Positions 34,690 to 44,879 of a stretch of DNA of 64,000 bases are shown here, one piece after another. The position numbers and the translations under genes are program-made. The stretch comes from Capitulum mitella (lineage: Eukaryota > Arthropoda > Thecostraca > Pollicipedomorpha > Pollicipedidae). The notes under the pieces are model-generated. The model saw only the letters and a program-made list of their open reading frames with translations. It searched no databases and was not told where the DNA came from. Each line of letters begins with the position of its first letter. Position 1 is the first letter of the stretch. The stretch lies in the NCBI GenBank assembly GCA_030062745.1, contig CP099846.1:2604001-2668000 (forward strand), given 5' to 3'.

Positions 34690-35560
34690 CTATGTAAGAG
34701 CCTGGCGGGTTCTTGATACAGTCAGGGGGGCCTCCGGAAGGGTTAGACGATCTCTGAGACGCATAGGCGCCCCTGAAGTTCCAAAGGGTCCCTGAGACCA
34801 CAACAGGGCCCCAACACGACAGAGTGCCCCTAAGACCGCCAGAGAGCTCGTAGGCCTCCTGAGACGGCCAAAATGAAGACTGAGCCCCTAGGGGGTCCCT
34901 GGAATGTCATAGACGGGCCAGTGTGAAAAGATAAAAAAAATTTGATGTAGTTACAGGGCTTCCGGGAGGGTTAAGAGATGTTATCCCCTTACCGCCTCAG
35001 GGAGACCCTGAGACGGTAAGATGGTCCCTACGATGAACAGAAGGGTTTCTGAAACTCTCTAAGGACCCCTGTGACCGCAAAAGGGGGCCCCGACACAGCA
35101 AAGGGTTCGTGAGATCGCCAAAGGTGCCAGAGTGGCCCCTGAGACGGCTGAAAGAACTTAGGAGGGTGCCTAGCGGGGAAAAAAGACCCTGGTCAGCCAG
35201 AGGAACTTCCTGAGTGGTGATTATCGGTGACTTTCTCAACCTCTAGGGCCTCAAATGGGCTACACCGGCCTTTTTGAAAACCTCACGGGTTCCTGATGGT
35301 GTCAAGGGGGAATTAGGAAGGTGAGTTGGTTTCTGAGACGGCAAGACGAGCCCGTACGCCGCAGATGACCCCTGAGGCCGCCAAAAGGGTCGGAGGGCCC
35401 CTGCGAGGCAAATACGATAAGAGGGCCTCTGAGACGGTATGGGGCACTGGACGGCCAGAGTCCCTGAGTATGTTAGGCTGCCTCCTGGCACGGAAAAGGT
35501 CCCCCCGAGACTGCCAGTGAGGTCCCTGAATCGCCAACAAAGGCCCCTGTTACGGCTAGA
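34690..35560. repeat. degenerate ~27-bp minisatellite with ~270-bp higher order
   Basis: Recurrent CCCCTGAGAC(C/G)GC(C/A)AAAAGGG-like units. Three larger blocks each begin with a TTCCTGATGGTGTCAAGGGG-like segment (near 34711, 34950 and 35290) followed by GGAAGG(G)TTAG..CTGAGACG. Confidence 0.6.
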
Positions 35561-35772
35561 TGGGCCCTAACAGGGCCGCTCTAGCCGAGGCAGGGGCCGT
35601 GTTAGGGCGCTGTTAAGGCCGTTAAGCATCAGAACATGGCAATCTTGTTACGATTCTTAAACTTTGAAGCATGTCCTCGTGGCTGACGGGGTAATCACAT
35701 CGATCAGTCGTGCCGCAGTGTCGCTAGATGAACCATATCCGTCATGTTAAACGAGGTTTCCTTTTTCTAACC
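35561..35772. other. no gene recognised
   Basis: Short spacer before TTAA copy 3. Confidence 0.5.
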
Positions 35773-35973
35773 TTAACCCGCGCACGACCGTCGGTCCGTC
35801 CCGAACACCGGGAGGGCCCCTCTAACTCACGAACGGTTGGTCGGACGATAAAAATAAGCATACCGTTGGAAAGCCTGTGACGAGCAGAGCTCGAAACTGG
35901 TCTCATTTTTAGTTCAAGATAATATTTAAGCCAATTTACGCCCTATACATGTTTTCTCATAGCCGACGCAAAA

Positions 35974-36009
<36 letters not shown>

Positions 36010-36055
36010 TTTATAAAATTTATTTTTCCATTTTTAATTTTTTTTTTTTCCTTTT

Positions 36056-36095
<40 letters not shown>

Positions 36096-36963
36096 TTGTT
36101 TTTTTTTTAATTTTTTTTTTTTTTTTTTTTCCCCGTTGGTTTCCCCCCTCCCCTTTTGGGGTACTAAATTTATGGGAACTAATTTTAGCTTTTCTTTATT
36201 TTCGCGAAAAAGACAAGCTATGTATATTTTATTGATCTTTGTGGTTCTTGTGATGGTTTCTCATGCTTAAGTTTCGGAAAAATTGATTAGTTGCCATTCT
36301 ACAAAGTTGGCGGAGCTTTATTCGCGAGAGCCTGTTTATTTTGAAAATATGCTACTTTTTCGAACTTTTTGAGGTTCCTGGTATTAATTACGTCTGTGCA
36401 AGATAGTTCTACCATTTCCTACCCATTCTGAGTAATCCATCGTCGATTTTGACGGTGGTACATTTTGGCCCACTACAGTTATTCGTGACCTGACCTCAGG
36501 TCAATGGCTGGAAGTCACTGATACTTTGCCCAATGACGGTGACTAGATGCCTGCTTCACTCCACACTAAAAATGTCATGGAATTTTCCGTCAATTCCCGA
36601 AAAAAACGGCGATATGCCTTAAGAATGGGCTTGACCTTAGGTCAATGACCCTGAAAATTCCGAAAAATCTGAGATAGCAGATTTGTTGCATCTATCACGA
36701 GCACTAATCCCTGAAAGTATTATTGAGATACTTGTTTTGCAAAAAAGTTAGAGGGCGCTAAACTTTTTTCGACATAGGTCTGTTTGACCTAACCTAGGTC
36801 AGGCACCTGACCTGACCTGGCCTCAAAATTTTGACACGAGGCGTAAAATTAATGTAGCAAAAGGTACACAAAGTTTCGTGACTCTGTGTTTGTTGGTTCT
36901 CTCGCAATCCCAGAAAAATCTCAGGGGGGCAGTCATCTGCCCTCCCAGTCGGGGACGGGTTAA
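35773..36963 (+). mobile_element. TTAA-family element, copy 3 (with T-rich replacement)
   Basis: TTAA at 35773-35776 and 36960-36963, with ends TTAA-CCCGCGCACGACC and GGGGACGGG-TTAA. Internal bases 35967-36172 are a T-rich low-complexity block in place of the sequence present in the other copies. Confidence 0.85.
35967..36172. other. T-rich low-complexity block, suspected assembly error
   Basis: About 205 bp of T-runs broken by short AT/CC patches stands exactly where the other copies have about 215 bp of ordinary sequence (CATGAGACCGAG to AAATTGACGGG). Confidence 0.6.
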
Positions 36964-37491
36964 AATAGCTTACATCCGTGGAAACGTCTGAGCTCTTGCA
37001 TCAGCCTTACATCAGCCAGTTTTTTTTTTAATTCCATGTGATCCCACGCCCGTTCATTGGTTAAAACTTGGTCGTTCCAGAATATTCGGATTGCGAAACT
37101 CCTAATTGGTTGCATAAGATATGATGTCCGCACCATCCCATTAAATCATTTCTGTTCCGGTAGGCTGTATGAAACAAGTAGGGTCGGTTTTTGCTCAGTA
37201 CCTATTGATTTGTCGATATCCAGGCTATGCTCTCGATTTGGCTCAACATGTGGTGGACCCCGTGACGCTCGTGGCGTAGTGAAGTGCTAGTGCTATGGGT
37301 GGTCATTGTTTGAAGTCAGGAATATAGGTGGCAAAAGTGGAAACTTTGTGTGTCTGACGAATAAACGAAGAACTCATTGGCAGGACGAATTTGCAAAAAG
37401 ACAGACATTGAGCAAAGAAATATATTGGCACAAACGAGGTAGCAATAGTCAAACTATCACGCGACGCAGAAAACTGTTACACTCCCGGAGG
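36964..37491. other. no gene recognised
   Basis: Unique sequence between TTAA copy 3 and the P1 segment. Confidence 0.5.
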
Positions 37492-37808
37492 CCGGCTCTC
37501 CACCTGTGCGGGGCAAAGGCTGGTTCAATGATGCGCATTTCCACCCTAACGGCCTTAAGTAACGTGGAGGCCGTGCCATTCATGACCGGGCCCATAGCAA
37601 CCCCTGGCGAAAATTAACACCGACTCCGTACCCATACAGCCATCACCATTTACAATTGGCTCGCCCGGGATATGCTCGCATTATGCCACGGTCGATGTGA
37701 TGCTCACGGTGCCGAAGCGTCGTACAGGGGGCCTGTCCTGGATGAATCCCCTGAGGGGGAGGCGCCTGCTTGGTACGGTACTGAGTATCCGCAGCGACGG
37801 CGACGCTG
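37492..37808 (+). repeat. P1 segment, shared with 63389-63728
   Basis: Direct match to the first part of the block near the window's right end, from CTCCCGGAGG through GTGCGGGGCAAAGGCTGGTT, GTAACGTGGAGGCCGTGCCA and GGGGGAGGCGCCTGC. At 63 kb it is followed directly by P2. Here P2 lies 2 kb away and inverted (39880-39685). It could be an LTR fragment or a duplicated promoter region. Confidence 0.85.
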
Positions 37809-37817
37809 TAAGCTGTA

Positions 37818-37839
37818 AGCCGTAAACCTTTAACCTATT
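37818..37839 (+). repeat. inverted-repeat boundary, left arm
   Basis: Begins AGCCGTAAACCTTTAACC and ends TATT. It matches the reverse complement of 39887-39915, which has one extra TTTAACC heptamer. Together they bound the repeat-protein gene. Confidence 0.85.
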
Positions 37840-37972
37840 CGGAACGCAAAAGCAATGAAAAGATTTTCCCGCAAGCCCTGAAATCTGTTGTGCGGCTAAC
37901 GCAGCACTCACTTGCAGCCTGACGGTGCGACGTATAGATTGCCGTCTGGGCAGCCGGTTTCCAGATAACCGT

Positions 37973-39263
37973 TTACAGGTCGCAGGTTCCGGGGCACTGG
38001 CTTGCTGGATGTTCTGTTCCATAGTCGAATTTAGTCGTATTCAGTCCATAGTCGTATTCAATCGTATTCAGTTCATAGTCGTATTCAGTCGTATTCAGTT
38101 CACAGTCGTATTCAGTCGTATTCAGTTCATAGTCGTATTCAGTCGTATTCAGTCGTATGCAGTTCATCGTCGTATTCAGACGGATACAGTTCATCGTCGT
38201 ATTCAGTCGGATGCAGTTCATCGTCGTATTCAGTCGGATACAGTTCATCGTCGTATTCAGTCGGATACAGTTCATAGTCGTAATCAGTCGTATGCAGTTC
38301 ATAGTCGTATTCAATCGTTTCCAGTATGTAGTCGTATTCAGGATGATTGGTTCCAGCACACCCGGTTCCGTGGCACCGGGTTCCTGGATGTTGTCTTCCA
38401 TTGTTGTATTCAGGATGATTGGTTCCAGCACACCCGGTTCCGTGGCACCGGTTTCCTGGATGTTGTCTTCCATTGTTGTATCCAGGATGATTGGTTCCAG
38501 CACACCCGGTTCCGTGGCACCGGTTTCCTGGATGTTGTCTTCCATTGTTGTATCCAGGATGATTGGTTCCAGCACACCCGGTTCCGTGGCACCGGCTTCC
38601 TGGATGTTGTGTTCCATAGTTGTATCCAGGATGATTGGTTCCAGCACACCCGGTTCCGTGGCACCGGCTTCCTGGATGTTGTGTTCCATAGTTGTATCCA
38701 GGATGATTGGTTCCAGCACACCCGGTTCCGTAGCACCGGTTTCCTGGATGTTGTGTTCCATAGTTGTATCCAGGATGATTGGTTCCAGCACACCCGGTTT
38801 CGTGGCACCGGCTTCCTGGATGTTGTGTTCCATAGTTGTATCCAGGATGATTGGTTCCAGCACACCCGGTTCCGTGGCACCGGCTTCCTGGATGTTGTGT
38901 TCCATAGTTGTATCCAGGATGATTGGTTCCAGCACACCCGGTTCCGTAGCACCGGCTTCCTGGATGTTGTGTTCCATAGTTGTATCCAGGATGATTGGTT
39001 CCAGCACACCCGGTTCCGAGGCACCGGGTTCCTGGATATCCTTTTCCAGCGTGCCTGTCTCCAGTGTATCCGGTTCCAGAGTATCCGGTTCCTGGATCTT
39101 GGTAGTCGGCTCCATGGTATCCGGTACCGCGGTTTCCGATGACAGGGTTGGGGACGCGTCCGTTCCATGACTGAACGTCTCTCCGTGGTTGGTATAAAGT
39201 GACCTCAGTGCCGATACCAAGGGCCACTGCCAGGCTCAGTGTCAGAGATGCCAACAGCTTCAT
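37973..39263 (-). CDS. secreted Gly/Tyr/Cys/His-rich tandem-repeat protein, frameshifted near C-terminus
   Basis: ATG at 39263 follows TTTTGTTGCCAG, a good acceptor. The first 17 or so residues (MKLLASLTLSLAVALGIG) form a classic signal peptide, which fixes the frame. A linker with GTGYHGADYQDP and GTGYSGTGYTG follows, then ten 24-residue repeats (72 bp each, about 39030-38335) containing PGYNYGTQHPGS, RCHGTGCAG and TNH, with two Cys per unit. Next is an acidic tail of 9-residue units of the type YDYELNTTE or YDDELYPTE. As read, it stops at TGA 38139 (374 residues), because an extra decamer (AGTCGTATTC at 38131-38150) shifts the frame. Beyond it the same tail pattern continues in the shifted frame to TAA at 37973, closing with YGTEHPASQCPGTCDL, which resembles the main repeat. 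I know no family match. The composition suggests a structural, adhesive or cuticular secretion (inference). Confidence 0.7.
38030..38334. repeat. 27-bp tandem repeat (7+10+10 structure)
   Basis: The unit AGTTCAT + AGTCGTATTC + AGTCGTATTC repeats about 11 times. One unit has three decamers instead of two (38131-38160), which shifts the frame by 10 nt. Confidence 0.92.
38335..39035. repeat. 72-bp tandem repeat array (10 units)
   Basis: GGATGATTGGTTCCAGCACA recurs every 72 bp (for example 38413, 38485). Units differ at a few synonymous or near-synonymous sites. 72 is divisible by 3, so other frames on both strands are also open. Confidence 0.97.
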
Positions 39264-39684
39264 CTGGCAACAAAATACGACCACTCTCACTCAACGAACC
39301 ACTTCAGAGCGAGATAAGATGCAGCGTTCCCAGCCGGTCTTAATCGTGGCAACATCGGTTGCGTTGGACTAAGTGGTAAAATCTCCATCACGCGCAAGAA
39401 TTCGTTAATGTATGGCCCTCATTTTACATGTCAATTCCTTCAGCGATGTGGAGCCTGGCTGTGGTCTGTGAGAAAGCGGCTTAAGCATTCCGACATGTTA
39501 AGAAAATAATATTAAATTCTCTTAAGAAAGGATGCAAATAAACAAGGAAAATATAGGCATTGTTCTATGTATGCAAGGTCTAAAAATAATTTTTCGCAAG
39601 CTAGATGAGTACAGTGAGACATAGAAAAATATGCGTTAAAATAAGCAGCCACGACTTTGTTGCAATTCCATTGCAGAGTCCTAC
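39264..39684 (-). other. putative 421-bp intron in 5' UTR of repeat-protein gene
   Basis: Minus strand: CGACTAAG|GTAGGA donor at 39684 and TTTTGTTGCCAG|ATG acceptor. The first ~60 bp of this intron are also conserved at the 63.9-kb copy. No transcript is available to prove splicing. Confidence 0.45.
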
Positions 39685-39880
39685 CTTAGTCGCCCAGTGT
39701 CACGACGGTTCCTCCGAAGGTCTCCGTCTGGATCGTACTGACTCGGCGACCGCGCGGATCCTTCCTTTATCCCCGAGTCCCGGTCCAAGCACGTCAAGGT
39801 CGTTGGCTACATCGGAAGGGGAGGCTGCAGAGACTATGCGGGGATGTCCAGCAGGTCCCCGGTGACGTCCGCGAGGGCTG
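39685..39880 (-). repeat. P2 segment, 5' flank/leader of the repeat-protein gene
   Basis: Reverse complement matches 63731-63926: CAGCCC(T/A)CGCGGACGTCACC, GGGGACCTGCTGGACATCCC, GGGATAAAGGAAGGA, GCGGTCGCCGAGTCAGTACG and GACGGAGACCTT(T/C)GGAGGAACC. It ends GTGACACTGGGCGACTAAG. The TGGCGACTAAGG-like end could be a retroelement primer-binding site after an LTR, or simply leader exon sequence. Confidence 0.8.
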
Positions 39881-39886
39881 GTGCTT

Positions 39887-39915
39887 AATAGGTTAAAGGT
39901 TAAAGGTTTACGGCT
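39887..39915 (-). repeat. inverted-repeat boundary, right arm
   Basis: Reverse complement begins AGCCGTAAACCTTTAACC and ends CTATT. Partner of 37818-37839. Confidence 0.85.
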
Positions 39916-40587
39916 TTTGTCCATTCATTGAATAGAATTTTCAAGATTTGCGGGTACATTACATTCTCGCAACTCCTTTGATTATGCGACTGTGAAGCAA
40001 ATTGCTTTTGTCTTTTTTTACCATTACCTATTATGGCAAAGTTGCGATGTCTAGGTGTCATTGGGTGTACCATTAGGTTGGATGTAAATCAAATGCGGCA
40101 TAACTCACCCACCCCCAGCGCGCCCTTTACTATCGCCACTGGTCACTAGGCGACCTGAGCGAAACGTCGCTGTTTGGTGTATCGGGAAATGAATACCTGC
40201 TGCGCCGTAACAGGAAATGTTTTTTAGTATACGTATTTTATATTTATAAATAAATTTATGTATTTATATTTTATATTTTTTTATTTATATTTTATATTAT
40301 TTTATATTTATAAATAAATTTATATAAAATACGTAAACGTATTTTAGAATACGTATTCAGTCGCATTCAGTTCATAGTCGTATTCAGTCGTAACAGGAAC
40401 GGGAACAGGAAATGTTTTTGAACATCGGCCGAAAACATGTACCTCGCATATTGCCATCTTAACATTGAGCTCCTGCTCGGCTGCCGCACGGCGGAAGACA
40501 TAACGTCTCAATGATTTGACAACAACCGTGTCTGCAATGGCGGACTTTGCATCGGTCAGCGTGAGAACCCTTAACCAGACTGTTAAA
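39916..40587. other. spacer with AT palindromes and a stray 27-bp repeat unit
   Basis: 40205-40350 is a nested AT palindrome: ACGTATTTTATATTTATAAA against TTTATATAAAATACGT. 40345-40393 carries GTATTCAGTCGCATTCAGTT and CATAGTCGTATTCAGTCGTA, a remnant of the 27-bp tail repeat outside the gene. Confidence 0.75.
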
Positions 40588-41809
40588 TTAACCCGCGCAC
40601 GACCGTCGGTCCGTCCCGAACATCGGCGACGGGGGGTGCAGTTGACTGCTCCCCCTCTAACTCACGAACTGTTGGTCGCACGGTAAAAATAAGCATACCG
40701 TTGGAAAGCCTGTGACGAGGAGAGCTGGAAACTGGTCTCATTTTTAGTTTTAGATAATATGTAAGCAATTTACGCCCTATACATGTTTTCTCATAGCCGA
40801 CTCCATGAGACCGAGAAATGGCCTGAATCTCAAGAGCTGTGACCAATAGCGCATAGGTAAAGGCATCAGCGCACACGTAAATGTCCGCGGATGCCGATAC
40901 ACGTCTAATTTCCTCAGATTTGTTCAATATATACACCGAAACGTTGAGTTAAAGACACCATAATTCTCCCGTCAGCCGTCAGTGTGCGCCGCGGCCGTAT
41001 GCGGCACAAATTGACGGGAACTAATTTTAGCGTTCCTTTATTTTCTGCGAAAAAAGACGATCTATGTCAATTTGGTTGATCTTTGTGGTTCTTGTGATGA
41101 TTTTTCATGCTTAAATTTTGGAAAAATTCATTAGTTGCCAATCTGTAAAGTTAGCGGAGCTTCATTCCCGAGAGCCTGTTTATTTGCAAAATATGCTACT
41201 TTTTCAAACTTTTTGAGGTTCCTGGTATTAATTACGTCTGTGCAAGCTAGTTCTGACATTTTCTACCCATTCTGAGTAATTCATCGTCGATTTTGACGGT
41301 GGTACATTTTGGCCCACTACAGTTATTCGTGACCTGACCTCAGGTCAATGTCTGGAAGTCACTGATACTTTGCCCAATGACGGTAACTAGATGTCTGCTT
41401 CATTCCACACTAAAAATGTTATGGAATATTCCGTCAATTTCCGAGAAAAACGGCGACATGCCTTAAAAATAGGCTTGACCTTAGGTCAATGACCCGGAAG
41501 ATTCCAAAAAATCTGGGATAGCAGATTTGTTGCATCTGTCACGATCATTAATCCCTGAAAGTATTATTGAGACATCTTGTTTTGCAAAAAAGTTAGAGGG
41601 CACTAAACTTTTTTTGACATAGGTCTGTTTGACCTGACCTAGGTCAGACATTTGACGTGACCTGAGGTCAAAATTTTGACACGAGACGTAAAATTGATGG
41701 AGCAAAAGGCACACAACTTTTCGCGACTCTGTGTTTGTTGGTTCTCTCGCAATCCCAAAAAAACCTCAGGGGTGGGTAATCAACTGCCCCCCAGTCGGGG
41801 ACGGGTTAA
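40588..41809 (+). mobile_element. TTAA-family element, copy 4 (best preserved)
   Basis: TTAA at 40588-40591 and 41806-41809, with intact interior. Useful as the reference copy (1,222 bp). AGGTCA clusters at 41331-41350 and 41628-41670 include the perfect IR0 palindrome TGACCTAGGTCA. No coding capacity. Confidence 0.88.
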
Positions 41810-42661
41810 GGCTGCCTCAGGTCAACCAAGGTGGTCTTGGATCTCGAGCATCTCGAGCTGTTGGGCCGCCCGCCCGCAGCCCACTTGCCGGCGTAGGTTC
41901 TGTATTCCAGTCGGTCACTAGAATGGTTGCGACGCAGGTGCGAATCCTGGAGAGGGAACATCGGGCTATTGCCCCTACACGTTTTAGTTTCCGAAACTGA
42001 CGAAACAAAGTGAAAGAACTCCGGAAAAATCCCGAAAAACATTTAGGGGTAGCTTGGTTTACACGGTGATCCATGTTGATTTTTGAGCTTTCATGTTTGG
42101 AACCTGCCGAGAACTTATGCTGTCAATGGACCAAACTGAGCCCTATGGGTCTGCTACATCACAAGATAATATATTGAGTCTCAACATAAAACAAATATAT
42201 TCAATGGAAATTATGTTTTCCGTAATGAAACAGATGCAGACAGCAAGTTTCGTTGTTTTGCTGTCAGGCCTTATACAGCGAACAAGCATTGTTTCGGAGT
42301 CCCCATGCCCACTTCGGTCGACCATATTTTGAAGTTGTGTAACATTTTTTTTTGCGGTTATGTTGCACTCATTTATAGCATTAACAGGGGATGGCTGGAT
42401 TATTCAGATCGTCTGGGTTTGCCTCTTTCGCCATTTGTCGCGTTTCCCGCTGTAAGAGATGGGGAGTATGATATTTTCACTCAGGGGTGTCGATTTCTGT
42501 AAGTGACTGGGGGAGGCCGAGCCGAAGACCCGACAACTTAACCTTGCCCAAATGTGAGTTTGTGAACGGATTAAGCCCACTTTATTTTGGCCAACGGAAA
42601 TTTATGAGTTTTTTGTCACCGTCTGTTAAACAAAGAATTGCACATATCCTCATGTTTATAA

Positions 42662-42662
<1 letters not shown>
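41810..42662. other. no gene recognised
   Basis: A GGTGCGAATCC motif near 41938 resembles a Pol III B box, but no A box or tRNA fold is visible. The rest is unassigned. Confidence 0.4.

Positions 42663-42702
<40 letters not shown>
42663..42702. repeat. (TA)20 microsatellite
   Basis: Uninterrupted TA run followed by TCTATAGAAGATAGAAAGAT variants. Confidence 0.97.
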
Positions 42703-42703
<1 letters not shown>

Positions 42704-42774
42704 ATAGAAGATAGAAAGATAGATAGGTATATCGCTTTAAACTTTATTCTTTGCTTTCTGCGTATCTCTTATCT

Positions 42775-42910
42775 GTTGCGGCCAATTGCTCGCTACTATT
42801 ACTCATTTCCCTTTAAAACCGGCAGAAAATGTTTGGTGGGCCCAAACCAACATTGGGTGGACCCAAATCAACGTTGGGTGGGCCAGGGCCCTCTCAAAAG
42901 AATATAAATC
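42775..42910 (+). repeat. dispersed repeat C, copy 2
   Basis: Partner of 14636-14770 in the opposite orientation. Contains three GGTGGGCC/ACCCAAA units and an AAAACCGGCAGAAAAT block. Confidence 0.85.
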
Positions 42911-43251
42911 GACACCACTGCTTTCACTGTTGCGGAGGTCCCGATTCCTGCATTGATGTGCACCAACTGTTACGGTCACCTATGAGTTTAAATATCACGC
43001 TTTCTTTCATTTTGGCACGAGGGCTATATTCATTACGCTGCATAATCTGTCTTCATCACAGTGGTCAGCACGGAAAAACCTCGCTTTCCGTTGCAGAAAT
43101 GCACGTTTCGGAACTGTTTTCCTGTTTTGCTGTCTGTTTTACAAGCACTTCCATTGTCTTGTATGTTCAAGTGCCCCTGCCGGCAGTATATCTACACCCG
43201 CTATCGTCAGCCCCGGCGTTTGATTGTTACGCAGCTCCGTGTTGTCTGCAG
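42911..43251. other. possible intron 5' of the Cys-rich exon
   Basis: The overlapping frames here have no recognisable domain. The end has acceptor-like TTGTCTGCAG. Confidence 0.35.
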
Positions 43252-43441
43252 AGCCGTGCTCGCAGTCACCGCTGGTTTGCCGCATCATGCTCCTGTCCTC
43301 GCCGCCGACCGAGTGCTGCTCCAGATCGGGGTGCTTAACTACCAAAGCCTGCTGCTACGACATCTGCCTGCGGCACAAGGTCTGCAAAACGGCCGACTAC
43401 GTGGACAGCGGGCCGGTACCGGTGTCCTCCGATAGCGGCTG
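43252..43441 (+). CDS. candidate terminal exon with cystine-knot-like cysteine pattern
   Basis: Follows CCGTGTTGTCTGCAG (acceptor) and reads in one frame to TGA at 43439-43441. The frame contains EPCSQSPLVCR, then TECCSRSGCLTTKACC and YDICLRHKVC, ending DSGPVPVSSDSG. Cys spacing C-x4-C-x5-CC-x3-C-x5-C fits the inhibitor-cystine-knot consensus, with an extra preceding Cys. Codons are GC3-rich like Rab5. The upstream exon with a signal peptide was not found. A secreted Cys-rich peptide or domain is an inference from the pattern only, and I recognise no family. Confidence 0.4.
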
Positions 43442-43454
43442 AGGGGATCTGTAT

Positions 43455-43635
43455 CATAACGCCTAATTTTAATAACCCCTGATGGTTCGCAACCCCTAAT
43501 GTTCATAACCCCTAATAGTTCATCACTCATGTCGAAAAACCCTAATGGTTCATAACTCCTAAGGTTCATAACTCCCGAAATGTTCATAACCTCCTAATGT
43601 TCATAATTCCGAGTGGTCATAACCCCTGACATCAG
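43455..43635. repeat. degenerate ~17-bp repeat (TTCATAACCCCTAATG)
   Basis: About ten imperfect units of the TTCATAACCCCTAATGG type. Isolated inverted relatives occur near 55940-55985 and 59955-60005. Confidence 0.8.
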
Positions 43636-44879
43636 CTGACGCAACGCGGAGCGTGAAATGGCATTTCGGGCCTTATGAGACCAGCGCTGTTGACAAGTGT
43701 CGTCATTCTACCGGGGTCTACTGCGAGAGCCTAAGTGAACGCTACTTGATGTTCTGAAGCTGACGCTAGATGGCAGGCTTACATCATTCGACGCGCGATG
43801 CTTGATTTCCCGGCTAGCTGCGGTCGCATAGAAGTAACGTCGACGCCGTGTGAGATGCAGTGAAACACTAAATAACTAAATATATCCAGTGAACTAGGCA
43901 GAGCACTTGTGTTGACGCACTGTCGCACTGCCGGGCTCCCCGTATTGCGAACCAACCTGTGTTCAAAAAACGGTGACAGCGTTGTCCACCTGTCATAGTG
44001 AGGTGGGTAGGGCGCAGAGTAAGCCATCGCCCGACAGCATTTCCAATGCCTGAAAAGCGTATCAGTACAGCGGAGCCACAAGAGCCAGGGCTGGCAAGAC
44101 CAGCTGCCCAGACAAATGTTTTTTTTCGAGGGGGGGGGGGCTCACACGCAACATTGTAACAAGAACCGATGAGGCTTTTTGCGATTTGGTCAGTTTTCAT
44201 TGAAACTGAAAGAATTTCTGGACTTTTTTATAGCAGTTTTATGACTATGCTTAATGGAGAAGAGTGTCAGGTGGCACGAGCAGTTTTAATCACATCTACT
44301 TCATCACCGCTGAGGAACGAACAAAACATCAGTTGCTTGGTTTCCATACATCAGTGTAAGACGCATTTCGATCACGCTCTGTACCAGTACCAGGACTAGC
44401 AAGTTTTTGAACTGGCGGTGGCCGGCAATGCGGTGTGGGACCTCAACACCGTGTATCAAAATAGGGAGACGACTAGATGTGCGTATTTAAGATACAAGTT
44501 TCCAGTTACCTGATCGTTTTATAGTGTATGTACGACTGTGTTTGGAAAAGGCGACTAGGCATGTGTTCATCAAAGCACATGTCCTGCAGAGCCTACAGGC
44601 ATTTCACACGTGCAGTTCAACTATGTCCATGGAAGTGCGGCGCGGCATGGGGCGTCTTCTGAGACATGATACCTGTTACGTTCATGAATGCGGGAAGAAA
44701 ATGAGCACAATATCCCAGTTTAATTATCCATTCAGTTTTATAAACGGTGCTATTACACACCGATAAAGTATGATTTTAATTCATATTTCCCGGTATTTTT
44801 GATGAGGAACTAGCTCAGTTGCCTCTGAGGACGAGCCGCCACTAAGTTCTGTACTGGGTCGGTACCAGGTTTTTGGAGA
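43636..44879. other. no gene recognised
   Basis: G-run at about 44131-44140. No domain in any frame. Confidence 0.4.

Noticed and set aside
37925-39142. 405-residue plus-strand frame over the 72-bp array
   Set aside because: All frames are open because the unit length is a multiple of three. It lacks the signal peptide and splice context of the minus-strand frame at 39263.
37973-39220. 415-residue minus-strand frame over the same array
   Set aside because: Only its last ~55 codons agree with the signal-peptide frame pattern, after the decamer shift. Over the array it is an out-of-frame shadow.
41925-41995. tRNA gene or SINE suggested by GGTGCGAATCC
   Set aside because: B-box-like only. No A box, no foldable arms.
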